Origin: Pseudofabraea citricarpa
Lineage: Eukaryota; Ascomycota; Leotiomycetes; Helotiales; Dermateaceae
Direction: 5' to 3'
Length of the DNA stretch: 64,000 bases
Assembly: GCA_029641185.1 (NCBI GenBank)
Contig: JAPWGK010000007.1
Coordinates: 1,302,001-1,366,000 of the forward strand
Below the pieces are notes generated by a model, which worked only from the letters and a program-made list of their open reading frames with translations, did not search any database and was not told the origin of the DNA. The translations under genes were made by a program, and so were the position numbers. Shown piece by piece: positions 1 through 9,275 of the stretch. Positions within the stretch are counted from its first letter, which is position 1. Each line of letters opens with the position of its first letter.

Positions 1-1787
1 ACATTCAGGACATCGCAGCATTACTAAGTCGTGTTTGAAGTACTTGAGACTCAAGGATCTACTACAAGATGCGTGCGATGGGAGAAGCAGGGCTGGTATG
101 TTAACTACGCACTTTGCCCACCTGATAGCTGTAAAGTAAAGTGTGCTAATCAGACTGAGCTACAGATCTCGAATGCGAATATCCGTTCCTCTCGTATGCG
201 AGTAGCCACTTCTTGAATCACATACATCGTATCCCTTACGATGACTCCCTGTGGCTGGAGTTCGCCGACACTGCTGCAAAATACAGTATTTACACTTTAA
301 AAGCTCTGTGGCCGGAATATGTGAGCTGCCACACCAGTCCCTTGGTAGAGGTCATTGATAGAGTGCCTTCCCCAGCTATGGAAGCCCTGATTCGAAAGTT
401 CAAGGAACACGGATATGACCTCGATGAGAAATGGTCTCGCCAATCATGTGGGCGCCCACTCCAGCACTGCTGTGCCCATGCTGGCAGAGATAGTGGCAAG
501 AAAGGAGCCGCCTTCTTACTTCTTGGACTTGGAGCGAATCCCAGCCTCCCCAAGAAGCCGTGGCGTTCGAACCTCAGACGGGCCATCGACAGCAAAGCAC
601 CAGATCTTTACGACGCATTACTGCATCACCCGTTGACCAATCTGGGCGATCAAGATGAACAGGAGCAGACCTTGCTTCACATTCTCGTCCAGACAGCCAC
701 CATCGAACGTATTTCCCTGGCACTCGACGTTATACACGACGTGGATGTAAACATCCAAGACATCAGTGGCTCTACGCCGCTACACTTGGCCACTTCTAGT
801 GGGAGGACCGAAGTTGTTAGGAAGCTGCTAACTGTGCCAGGGGTCCGTCTCGACTTAGCCGACAAGCAGGGTCGGACGCCGTTTACGCTGGCAACATACT
901 GGGGAATGAAAGATGTGGCACTGGCACTGATCGAGCATTCGCAAGCATTTCCACTTCCTGAAGCAAACCAACCCAGCGGGCTCGTCTGTGCCGCCATCCA
1001 CCAGCAGAAGGTCCTCTGCACCCGTCTGCTGGAGATATTGAGCTACCGAGATCTGCAATTCCACATGGATTTGTCCGGCAAGTGTATTCTCCACCACGCC
1101 GCCATGAACAACTGGAGCGATGTGCTTGAGAAGTGCCTCCGGCTAGGTGCCCCTGCTGTTCAACCCAACCAGCTCGACCACTCGGGCCGGAGTGCCTTGC
1201 ACTACGCCGCCACGCTGGGGAACGTCGAGAGCTGTCAGGTGCTGGTAGATCACGGGGCCAGTCTGATATTGCAGGACCGCAACGGACGAACAGCAGCACA
1301 AGCGGCGGCGGATGCTGGCTTCAAGGACGCGCTGATGGTGCTGCTGCGGAGTGGCCGCGTGAACCCAAACCAGTGCGATCTAGACGGCCGCAATCTGGTC
1401 CATTGGGCGGCCACACTGGACTGCGTGGATATCATGGAGGCAATTCGGAACACTCCTGGCGTCGTGGAGCTTGCCCGTCATGACAAGCACAGCAAGATGC
1501 CCATCGATATCGCGTTCCAGTGCAAGAGCAGAAACGTGGGCAAGTTCCTGGCACGCGAGATGCGCGGGACCCCAGGTTACTTTGATATCTACGACTGGGA
1601 CAACATGTACTGCAGCCCAGATGTGATGGCTGTTGATGATGAAAGTTGGGAGAATTATTGCAACCGCCCCCAGCAACAGAACGCCCAACTGCCGTATCGG
1701 GTCAAGCAGCAGGAGGAGATCCAAAGGCAATATCCTGAGGAATCATGGGGTCTTGTTCGTCTTGTTCGCCAGCCCACGAGTATCTAA
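1..1787 (+). CDS. NACHT/ankyrin-type (NLR-like) protein, C-terminal part
   Basis: The gene is cut by the left edge and only its 3' part is visible. The first exon ends at 95 and a 70-bp intron lies at 96-165 (GTATGT donor, GCTAAT branch, CTACAG acceptor). Splicing gives one open frame from base 2 to the TAA at 1785-1787. The first 80 residues (CLKYL near the start, then PFLSYASSHF) match the region that follows the NACHT and winged-helix part in many fungal NLR-like proteins. After that come about seven or eight ankyrin repeats, with STPLHLATSSGRTEVV, GRSALHYAATLGNVES and NLVHWAATL the clearest. Proteins of this architecture are linked to non-self recognition in fungi, but the effector and NACHT parts are outside the window, so that role is inferred. 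A plain ankyrin protein is the alternative. There is no ATG at the start of the visible long frame, which supports the upstream exon. Confidence 0.8.
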
Positions 1788-1989
1788 AAGTTCCAACGGG
1801 CGAACGCAAGGCGTGTGAATTTGAAAAGATCGCTCTTAAACAGGTTCTCATTTCTCAAGTGCTATTGTCCAATTTTGGCCTTGGCACTAGTGAAGGCCTA
1901 TGAGCTAGGGGTTCCTAGACCTTACTTACTATTGGTTACCTCTTGTCACTCTTGTCCTAATATCGATTGCCTTACCTATGCTTACTGTG

Positions 1990-2615
1990 GCAGTCTCCGA
2001 AGTGGGTCAAGACCACGCAGACCCTTGGAGAAGGATTCGCTCAGAGGGAGTATCACTATGGAAACCCTCAATACAGAGTATCCGGTAATGCTACGTCAGT
2101 CTTCACGGCGCTTGAGAGAGGACTAGGGGCGAAAGAGTCTCAACGGACCCGGCGATCTACCGTGCGTAGGAGGATGGCTGTTGTAGTTTGTATTGATCAA
2201 AGCAACAACGAAGAACGGAAACAGCAAGTGCAGCTCGTGGCAAAGATCTATACCAACGCACATCGTGGTCTTGCTTGGCTCGGAGAGCAACCAGTGGTGA
2301 TAGAGGGAGCACTTGAGGATCTGCGGCTCGCTGCTAACGAAGAGCTTCCGGAGCGCTCGAAGAAAGAGATGAAGCAGCAAGCGATTCCCAACTTGCTTTA
2401 AAACACATGGTTCCAACGTATCTAGGCAAGGAACAACTTCCTAGCTACAGTTACTAGATGACCTTAACATTATCACTTCAGGTGCTTCAGGAGGTTGCCG
2501 CAGCTCAAAATGTGGCAACGATGTATAGCTCGACAACCATGGACAGTTACGCGTTCTGCTTAGGAGTAAAATCCTCAGCACGGTTTTCGCGGGACTTCCG
2601 ACTCGTCTGGGACGG
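1990..2615 (+). pseudogene. Degenerate HET-domain (heterokaryon incompatibility) copy
   Basis: One frame across about 2057-2401 carries the HET-domain hallmark VVCIDQSNNEERKQQ, followed by AKIYTNAHRGLAWLGE. The usual form is a WVDAICIDQ...ER...QV..M..IY..A..V..WLG pattern. Upstream, a match to the G....V..NL..AL strand is still recognisable. The frame stops at 2401. Beyond it, NTWFQRI is followed by TAG where the family has Trp, and KCGNDV appears in another frame near 2507-2525. No complete ORF exists and several stops interrupt the family core, so this is a relic rather than a gene. It lies about 200 bp after the NACHT/ankyrin-like gene, a pairing common in fungal allorecognition regions. 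Confidence 0.72.
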
Positions 2616-2831
2616 GAAAAATCATATACTCAGACATTTGTATTCTATATGCTTCGAGTTTATTCATTAAGATTTGATGTTTTGAAGTTCGTTTTTTAAA
2701 CGAGAGGAACAGTTTTAGATAGCTAGATACTGCCTACTTGTCTGGGACGGGAAAAATCATATCCTCAGATATTTGTATTTTATATACTTCAAGTTTATTT
2801 ATTAAGATTTGATATTTTAGAGTTCGTTTTC
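2601..2831. repeat. Diverged direct repeat, two copies of about 96 bp
   Basis: Copy 1 is at about 2601-2696 and copy 2 at about 2736-2831, offset 135 bp. Both contain GTCTGGGACGGGAAAAATCA and then an AT-rich block. Nearly all differences are transitions: copy 2 has T where copy 1 has C, or A where copy 1 has G, at seven or more sites, several in CpA/TpG context. That bias is what repeat-induced point mutation leaves. The identity of the duplicated element is not known. Confidence 0.75.
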
Positions 2832-3300
2832 GAAATAGAAATAAGATAGTCTCAAAATCCGAATATCTTCTTGTTATTATAGTTTCTAAGCTACGCGAAA
2901 CACGGAACCGAGGATATAATAATATTCGCGAAACTTGACGCGCTTTCACTTGACTTCTTATACTTCTCCTTCGACTTAAATATTCTGAACATGGATAATA
3001 CTCTGGGCCAATTGTTTTCGAGCTGGCGGAGGTTTACGTGGAGTCGGCCCCACACAAAGAGGCACAGTAGGAAAGTAAGAAGGAAGGACGAGACTAACCA
3101 ACCCAACGTAGCAGCTTAGAGCAGGAGCGTTATCCTTCCTGCCTTGAACAGATAGATGGCTTCCTCCAACCTTTAATACTCTCTCCTTTGAATCTCCAGA
3201 TTTCTTTCCAGCTTACTCCATCCTCCAAACACCAAGATCACGCTGACAGTATAACACCAACCCTATCACGACCAAGTGATTTATTTGCGTTCGTCTAGCA
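2832..3300. other. AT-rich intergenic stretch
   Basis: No credible gene is seen. The first part continues the AT-rich sequence after the direct repeat. The last 150 bases become pyrimidine-rich (TCCTCC and CTCTCC runs), as in fungal promoters, just before the collagen-like ORF region. Confidence 0.5.
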
Positions 3301-3519
3301 AGATGTATCACGACCACCGTCGTTATCAATATCGTGGCCACCGTCACAACAACAGTGACAAGAAGTGGCAGCAACAGCAACATTGACAGCGGCTGTTGCA
3401 GTGGTCAAGGTCAAGCACATGTAAGAGTTAACCTAGATCATCAATTAAGGGTTTGAAAAGCACTGGACTGACTATGTTGCTAGAGTATCAGCACTTTCGT
3501 TGTAACCCAACTTCGATGA

Positions 3520-3819
3520 GTTGACCAAACTACTATTCCGGGTTCTCCTGGCCCTCCGGGACAGGATGGTGCTGCTGGTGCTACTGGTGCTGCTGAAGCT
3601 ACCGGCCCTTCTGGCCCCCCTGGCACTGCCGGCTCGAACGGTGATGGTGGTGCCCTTGTTATGGATGGTGTCCCTGGTCCTCAGGGAGATACCGGTCCTC
3701 CTCCAGACATCGACCAGCTTGTCACTAAGGAAGAGTTGGAGGAACAGTTACCGAAAACAAGGACAGATTTAAAAAGCGGACGAGGCCCTTCTTTGCTATG
3801 TTTTCCCCTGTCCGAGTGA
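3520..3819 (+). CDS. Collagen-like Gly-X-Y ORF (exon structure unresolved)
   Basis: From 3541 one frame reads a clear Gly-X-Y array: GSPGPPGQDGAAGATGAA, then GPSGPPGTAGSNGDGG and GVPGPQGDTGPP. After the array comes a short charged segment (VTKEELEEQ) that could form a coiled coil, and the frame stops at TGA 3817-3819. The frame opens only after a TGA at 3517-3519 and has no ATG, so at least one 5' exon is missing from this model. A possible first exon starts at ATG 3303 (His/Gln-rich, ends in TGA after 27 codons), and a GTAAGA donor lies at 3421. I could not join them without a frame break. Collagen-like proteins with short Gly-X-Y tracts occur in filamentous fungi. Whether this is an intact gene or a relic is open. 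Confidence 0.5.
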   Translation, partial: VDQTTIPGSPGPPGQDGAAGATGAAEATGPSGPPGTAGSNGDGGALVMDGVPGPQGDTGPPPDIDQLVTKEELEEQLPKTRTDLKSGRGPSLLCFPLSE

Positions 3820-4308
3820 CCTTCCAAGCTTCCGCTAACCGCTTCTCAGATCCTATTGCTACCACCACTCCTCGAAACTCACCGAGCTGCCTCTCAGCGC
3901 ACGCACAACACCCGTCGCGATACCGAAGGAAAGTGGCATTCACGCTAGGATTGTCGCTAAATGTCCATTTCGTGTATGCTCTCTCATCACAGAATCCTTC
4001 TTCACCAGGCTCTTCTAAGTTCTACGCACGATTCATCTTGAAGGACTTTAGCATTCTGAAATAAAATACCGAAGTAACCCTACGGAGTGTATGGGAAGAA
4101 GAGTGGAAAAGCAAAGAATAGCCCTGACTTTATGTAGTTCTTGAATAGTTGAGGCTTCTCACAGGAGAAAGTAGAAGGAGGAGAAAGAAGGAGGAGGAGG
4201 AGGAATTGGTCCGTGCATAGATCACGTGTATATGCCTTGACTACTTCTCAACTTCTTATTAGATACTTGGAAATATAATCAACTGCTAGTCTCAAAATAT
4301 GAGAACCC
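3820..4308. other. Intergenic stretch with purine-rich tract
   Basis: A possible 3' exon of the collagen-like gene could lie at about 3851-3950 (branch-like GCTAAC at 3833 and CTCAG before 3851), but I cannot prove it. At about 4165-4205 there is a GA-rich run (GGAGGAGAAAGAAGGAGGAG). Otherwise nothing is recognised. Confidence 0.4.
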
Positions 4309-4908
4309 ATGCCTCACAATAAACCTCGTCTTCAGCTGGCACTCTATGCACGGCCGAAGCACCCCGACGCTCACCACTATGCGCTCTTCGTCTCTCCACA
4401 AAGCAGCAAGCAGCAAACCGATTCGGCGACCAAACACCACGTCAAGAACACGCTCCAGAATGTTTCTGGCGAGCTGACACAGCCCTGGCGTTACGAGAGG
4501 CTTGAAATCTCGCATGTCCAGCTCGAACAGCGTCTACTGGTTCGCGTCTCCATTGCGAAAGTCACATCCCCCGCAGCGCTTGAGAGAATTCTTGAAGCAG
4601 TACCCATCTACCAGACCGATGACCCCGATCAAGCGAAAGCGCAACGGTTCAACTGTGTGGCCTGGGTCCAAGCTGCGCTAGCGGAGCTGGAGAGACAGGG
4701 TGCAGTGGCTGACTTGGGCGAGTGGGACGAGATTCAGAAGAATGCCTTGGAGTTCGTAGAGAGGATGCGGGATGAGGGGAGGTGGAGCTCGGGCTGGAAG
4801 GGAGATGCGGACGTGCCGGTTTTGGATCTACTTCTTGCCAGAGAGGGGTTGTTGGGTAGGGTGGGGAAATGGTCTTTTCTGTTGTGCTCTGGATTTAGAC
4901 ATAAGTAG
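4309..4908 (+). CDS. Conserved fungal protein, DUF6914-like
   Basis: Intronless ORF of 199 residues from ATG 4309 to TAG 4906-4908. The N-terminus (RLQLALYARPKHPDAHHYAL) followed by KHHVKNT, then PWRYE, LLVRVSIAKV and FNCVAWVQAAL, has the order of short segments I associate with a widespread uncharacterised fungal family (DUF6914). In that family an LxxALYxR...YHWAL opening, a W-x-F/Y-E strand and an NCV-x-W-V-x-x-A-L helix recur. No signal peptide or membrane segment is seen. The function is unknown. The family assignment is from memory of motif order and should be treated as moderate. Confidence 0.7.
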   Translation: MPHNKPRLQLALYARPKHPDAHHYALFVSPQSSKQQTDSATKHHVKNTLQNVSGELTQPWRYERLEISHVQLEQRLLVRVSIAKVTSPAALERILEAVPIYQTDDPDQAKAQRFNCVAWVQAALAELERQGAVADLGEWDEIQKNALEFVERMRDEGRWSSGWKGDADVPVLDLLLAREGLLGRVGKWSFLLCSGFRHK

Positions 4909-6991
4909 GTTGTCTTTGTCTTGGTCGTGGTCGCCTAGTAAGACTGTGATTTGCTTTGGACCTGATCCTCGTGCTACCTAAGATGGTGTAGTATGACGAT
5001 TAGCTTGTACTAGACCTGTTTGAATTTTGTTTATCTGCATCTTATAGATTGTTTGCCGTGTTTCAAGGTTCCGTCGATTGAGATAACAAAGACCCAGAAG
5101 CAGGGTCAAGTCCAGAAAAGTCTCAGAAGTCTACACAAGCACCTTCTTGATTTGATCAGGAACAATAGAATCGAATGACAACAATCTGTATTATAATTGG
5201 TATGCATCTATCTATCATACTGTTCTGGCATTCTCCATGGCAAAAGCGTCACCTCGATGTCAAGCCGTGACTCGTCCACATAACAAGCCGTCATAAAAAG
5301 GAAGAAAAGAAAATTGTAGCGTGGATCCAAACCCCATCTCATATATCCTTCTCCTTGGCCTTGGTTTCAAAAAAAAAAAAAACTCTGCTTGTATATTCCA
5401 AACTCTCCATCTCCCATCAAGCCCATCAAGTATACCGCGACGATCAGGATGAGTAAATGCCGATCAAAAAATCGAAATGAGTTCGTACTACATTCGTGTC
5501 AGCATCTTAACTTTACCAGAGATTTGATCGGCTAATACGTACCATGCACAGTGCTAAACGATGGAAATCCTTCTGTCTCTGTTCCCAAATGATGGCATGG
5601 TTGAGCCCAAGTATGCGTTCACAAAACCCCGCAAGAGATATCTTCGAATACGACTGCTTTTCAACAAGACGGGCATTGGTCTGGAGACTGTAGGCTTTCA
5701 GCTGGCTGGCTGGCTTTCTCGATCATATCTCTTCCCCTTCCCCTTCTTTAGTCGGGCGTGGAGTTTTATCTGTATCTCAGTCGAGCAGGGCGTTGAGTTC
5801 GTTTTGTCGAATGGGTATTCATCTGCCTCTTAGTTGAGCAGAGTGGCGTTTAGTCGAGCAGGGCTTTGGGTTTGTCTTGTCAAGTAGGCTTTAATCTGCC
5901 ACTCAGTTGAGCAAAGTATCTCCCAGTCCTGTGATCATCGCCTTTTGGGTTTACTTTCGGTCAAGGCTGCTTAGGTCATACGACATAATTCTGGGTTGTC
6001 CATCCCCCTTCCTTTTGCATTTTGGATACTTGATGGCTTTCTCATTCCTCCTAGCTAGTTCAGTATCGTCGAGCTTGACTTGAGATACGTCATTCTTTCG
6101 CATGGGGAATTGATCTGGTTGGATATCTTTTCTAGCAGCTCCGCGTTCGCTGGTTTGCTTGTCAGTGGATGTTTGACTTTGGCATGAGGATATCTTACGC
6201 GACGAAGAGAGAACTTTCGAATAATAAGACCCTACCCAAAGTAGAATCAAATATGCGGCTGGCCATGGTGACTGCAAAACTTGGGTTAGGAATAATTGAT
6301 CTAGAGCAAGGGAAGGTTGTTCTCACGTGAGTTATGATAAACTGAATGGTTTCTTCTTCGGTTCGTGTTTTGAGGTGGAACAGCTTTCGAATCAAAGGTA
6401 TAGAAGTGATGGTTGGTATTTCTTTTGTGACAAGAAAATTGAATATTTGTAGGGGATAAAATACGTAAGCAATACTGAAGTTAAATTTTTTATTTAGAGC
6501 AATCTATCTAATCGCTAGTCGAGTGTGCTTTTCGTTCTTTGCGTCGCTTAAAATGGTTTGAGTAGCTAGCTGCCTGGGCTAGCTCTTCGTAGGCGATTTT
6601 AAAAGGCCGATATTAGCACGATTATAACACGAAAATCAGGTATTCGTAAAATTAAGCGCCTAACCCTTTCATACTAATTCATTCCACCATTAATTTATCC
6701 TTCTAGCATATTATCAATCCTTGGAGTATCTTTGATGTCTGGTAGCTTCGCCATCAATAGAAACTAGCGAGCGACAGTGGCTACTTAGGTAGGTAATTAT
6801 TGGCTGACAGATAGGATTTCAGCGCAACAAAAAGCCATAGCGTATTGGACAAGGGCCGAAAATTCATTTGCTTGCCCTCACTGCAATGGAGAATCATGAT
6901 CATATATACTAATGCCTCTTCGTTTGACAACTTATTCTAATTTGCCAGCTTTTTTTATTTAGCATAACATTGTGACAATTTTAAGCTGGCT
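4909..6991. other. Long intergenic region (2.1 kb)
   Basis: No gene is supported. The short ORFs here have low-complexity or unrelated translations. A (A)12 run occurs near 5370-5382, a diverged repeat at about 5776-5925 (listed separately), and the 6400-6990 part is AT-rich. Confidence 0.5.
5776..5925. repeat. Diverged tandem repeat, about 73-bp period
   Basis: Two near-complete copies start at about 5776 and 5849, each with the core AGTCGAGCAGGGC followed later by ATCTGCC. Partial copies with the core AGTTGAGCA start at about 5828 and 5902. The copies differ by scattered substitutions. Confidence 0.6.
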
Positions 6992-8071
6992 CTAGATATG
7001 CCTTTCATTGACCAAGACAATTCGATATCTGGCCTTACCCAGGTCCTGATCAATAAGAGCCTCGTTTGCATCCTTCATCGCCATAACATTGGTCCACGTC
7101 TTAACTCCTTTCTCCGCAAAGAGTTTCAACATCTCCCTGATCTCCTTGGGACTTCCAATACCGCTTCCTGTTAGATGCCTTCTTCCAAACTGCAACGGAG
7201 ACACGTTGAATGTAATACTATCCTCGGGAGCACCGACTTGTACAAATACACCGCCAACTTTCAGGAGGCCCAAGTACTCGGCCAATGGCATTTTGGGACT
7301 GCTAACCGTGCAGATGATAATGTCAAGTGAGCTGGCATGTTTTTGGGCCCAATCAGTACTCTCTTCAGTAGCGATGAAGTCTGTAGCCCCCATTTTAATG
7401 GCATCTTCCATCTTGGCAGAGGTTCGGGACACAGATACGACTTTATCGCATCCAAGAACTTTTGCAGCCATTACCCCGAAGTGACCTAATCCACCTAAGC
7501 CAATGATACCAACAGCTTTGCCAGGTCCGGCTCCGTGTCGCGTTAATGGAGAAAAGACCGTAATACCACCACACAGCATCGGTGCAGCGATGTCGCTAGA
7601 AAGAGCCTCTGGGATGCTAAAGACAAAATGGGAAGGGCCTCGCCAGTAGTCGGCGTAGCCACCATAGGCTTTGGCACCATCGGGGTAGGTACTGTTGTAG
7701 GTTCCGGTATGGTGATTTTGACAGTAGTTCTCCATGTCATTAGAGCAATCGTAGCAGTCGGACTTCAGGCACGAAAGACTCTGAGCTCCAACACCAACAC
7801 GATCACCAATCTTGAAACCTCCTTCGGCATTGGACCCAACACGCACGGCGATGCCGACAATCTCGTGGCCTACACATACTGGATATTGGGTTGCCCCCCA
7901 GCCTGATCGCAGCGTGGACAGATCAGAGGCGCAGACGCCGCAATGAGTGATCTTAATATCAATGTCGGTTTCGTCAAACGTCTTAGGCTCATACTCTTTC
8001 CAAACCATCTTATCCCGAACGGAATCTTTGTCAAGACCCATCCACCCTTGGAATTTGTATTCAGATGACAT
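6992..8071 (-). CDS. Zinc-dependent alcohol dehydrogenase (ADH6/CAD-like)
   Basis: Intronless ORF of 359 residues, a normal length for medium-chain zinc dehydrogenases. It reduces aldehydes or oxidises alcohols with NADP(H), probably in the cytosol. Catalytic-zinc ligands are visible as Cys47 (in HCGVCASDL), His69-Glu70 (GHE) and Cys167. The structural-zinc lobe has Cys101, Cys106, Cys109 and Cys117. The Rossmann motif GLGGLG is at 191-196. The CGVCxSD and YxxYCQN context fits the cinnamyl-alcohol-dehydrogenase/ADH6 branch, which is usually NADP-linked with broad substrates. It is transcribed away from the P450 gene starting at 9276, with a 1.2-kb shared upstream region, so joint use in one pathway is possible but unproven. 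The start is the first ATG of the frame and aligns with the family N-terminus. Confidence 0.93.
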   Translation of the reverse strand: MSSEYKFQGWMGLDKDSVRDKMVWKEYEPKTFDETDIDIKITHCGVCASDLSTLRSGWGATQYPVCVGHEIVGIAVRVGSNAEGGFKIGDRVGVGAQSLSCLKSDCYDCSNDMENYCQNHHTGTYNSTYPDGAKAYGGYADYWRGPSHFVFSIPEALSSDIAAPMLCGGITVFSPLTRHGAGPGKAVGIIGLGGLGHFGVMAAKVLGCDKVVSVSRTSAKMEDAIKMGATDFIATEESTDWAQKHASSLDIIICTVSSPKMPLAEYLGLLKVGGVFVQVGAPEDSITFNVSPLQFGRRHLTGSGIGSPKEIREMLKLFAEKGVKTWTNVMAMKDANEALIDQDLGKARYRIVLVNERHI

Positions 8072-9275
8072 TTTGGCGTGTTGTAGGGTTAGAAAGTGGG
8101 ATATTGTTAGTTCGAAGGGAGATTTGGTAGGGTTGTTGGTTTATTTTCGGATTAACTTTGGTGTCTGAGCTTTGGTTGAAAGTGGTTGATACTGTGATAA
8201 ATAAATTGTCAGCTTTGGTCGCTTATGACATGAGATGTGCAAGAAAAGTTCTGATCGTCGATCGAAGAAGCAGTGATGGGTTCATGGAATACTAAAGGAA
8301 ACAGACGAATTCAAAATACACACACTTTGATTGTAGGATGACAGAAGGTAACTGGTTGTGGTTGTGACTGACTTGATTACCTCAGGCTTCTCAAATGCAG
8401 AACGAGGTTTTTTATGGCCAGTAGATTCAGAACACTTGGTCCTGGATAAAACGACGGGATCCGCAAAGTACCCGATGTCTTGTTGTGTGATAACCGAACA
8501 ACCGGTTCTACTTTTCCTAGCACCTAAGAAAGGTGAGTCAACCTTGCAGCAATGTAGACTGCGGGATTTAATCCCATCTCCGATTCGTCACAAGCGTTGT
8601 GTATAAGGTTTCAGGGCATAGGGGGATGGGGTCCTGGGGAGAAGGGCGGGAGGGAAGACCGAATTCATTCCGAGTCCAGCACGGACGTGGAAATACGTGC
8701 AGCATCTATGGAAGGTTTGGCCCGCCCGCCTATCAAAGTTTAGAGGTACATAATCCTGTCACTTTGTAGCCGCTATCTGGGGTTAGACTTTGGTGAAACT
8801 TTTGGTGCTTGAGGCAGTGAAAGCTCAAGTCAAGGATTGGAGAGGATTGCCGTCTCGGACATGACAATCGATGTCTAGCTATCTAGCCACTCATGAACTA
8901 GTCGATGGATACTATCCATTTTTGTTTCCGTCGCTAGCAAAAGGCACGACCCACTCGGCACCTTCTGTGCCCAAGTGTACATGGTATCTTTGATATCAGG
9001 ACTTGGGGATTTGTACCGAATCTCTTGATAGACCCAATTTAACATGACTAGCTGACCAGTCTGGATGGTATCTTATGAAGATTCACCATTTCAACGGGCT
9101 TTAACGGACTCCGAATGCCATTGCAGTATGCTCGTCATGACTTGCTGATATGGCAAATGGAGTCATGTTAAATGCTTCAAAAGTCCTCATATATAGCTTG
9201 ACCTTTTTTATCATTAAACGGCACAATTTGTTATACTTGCATTCTCCTCACCAGTTCAAAGCCCAAAGCAAAGAA
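8072..9275. promoter_or_regulatory. Divergent intergenic region, alcohol dehydrogenase / P450
   Basis: This 1.2-kb region lies between two divergent starts. A TATA-like TATATA lies at 9191-9196, about 80 bp before the P450 ATG. No credible ORF was found. The Gln/Pro-poor ORF at 8358-8606 has no family features. Confidence 0.45.

Noticed and set aside
3798..4064. 88-codon plus ORF after the collagen-like region
   Set aside because: Its frame disagrees with the Gly-X-Y frame and it shows no motif. It probably overlaps a possible intron and 3' exon.
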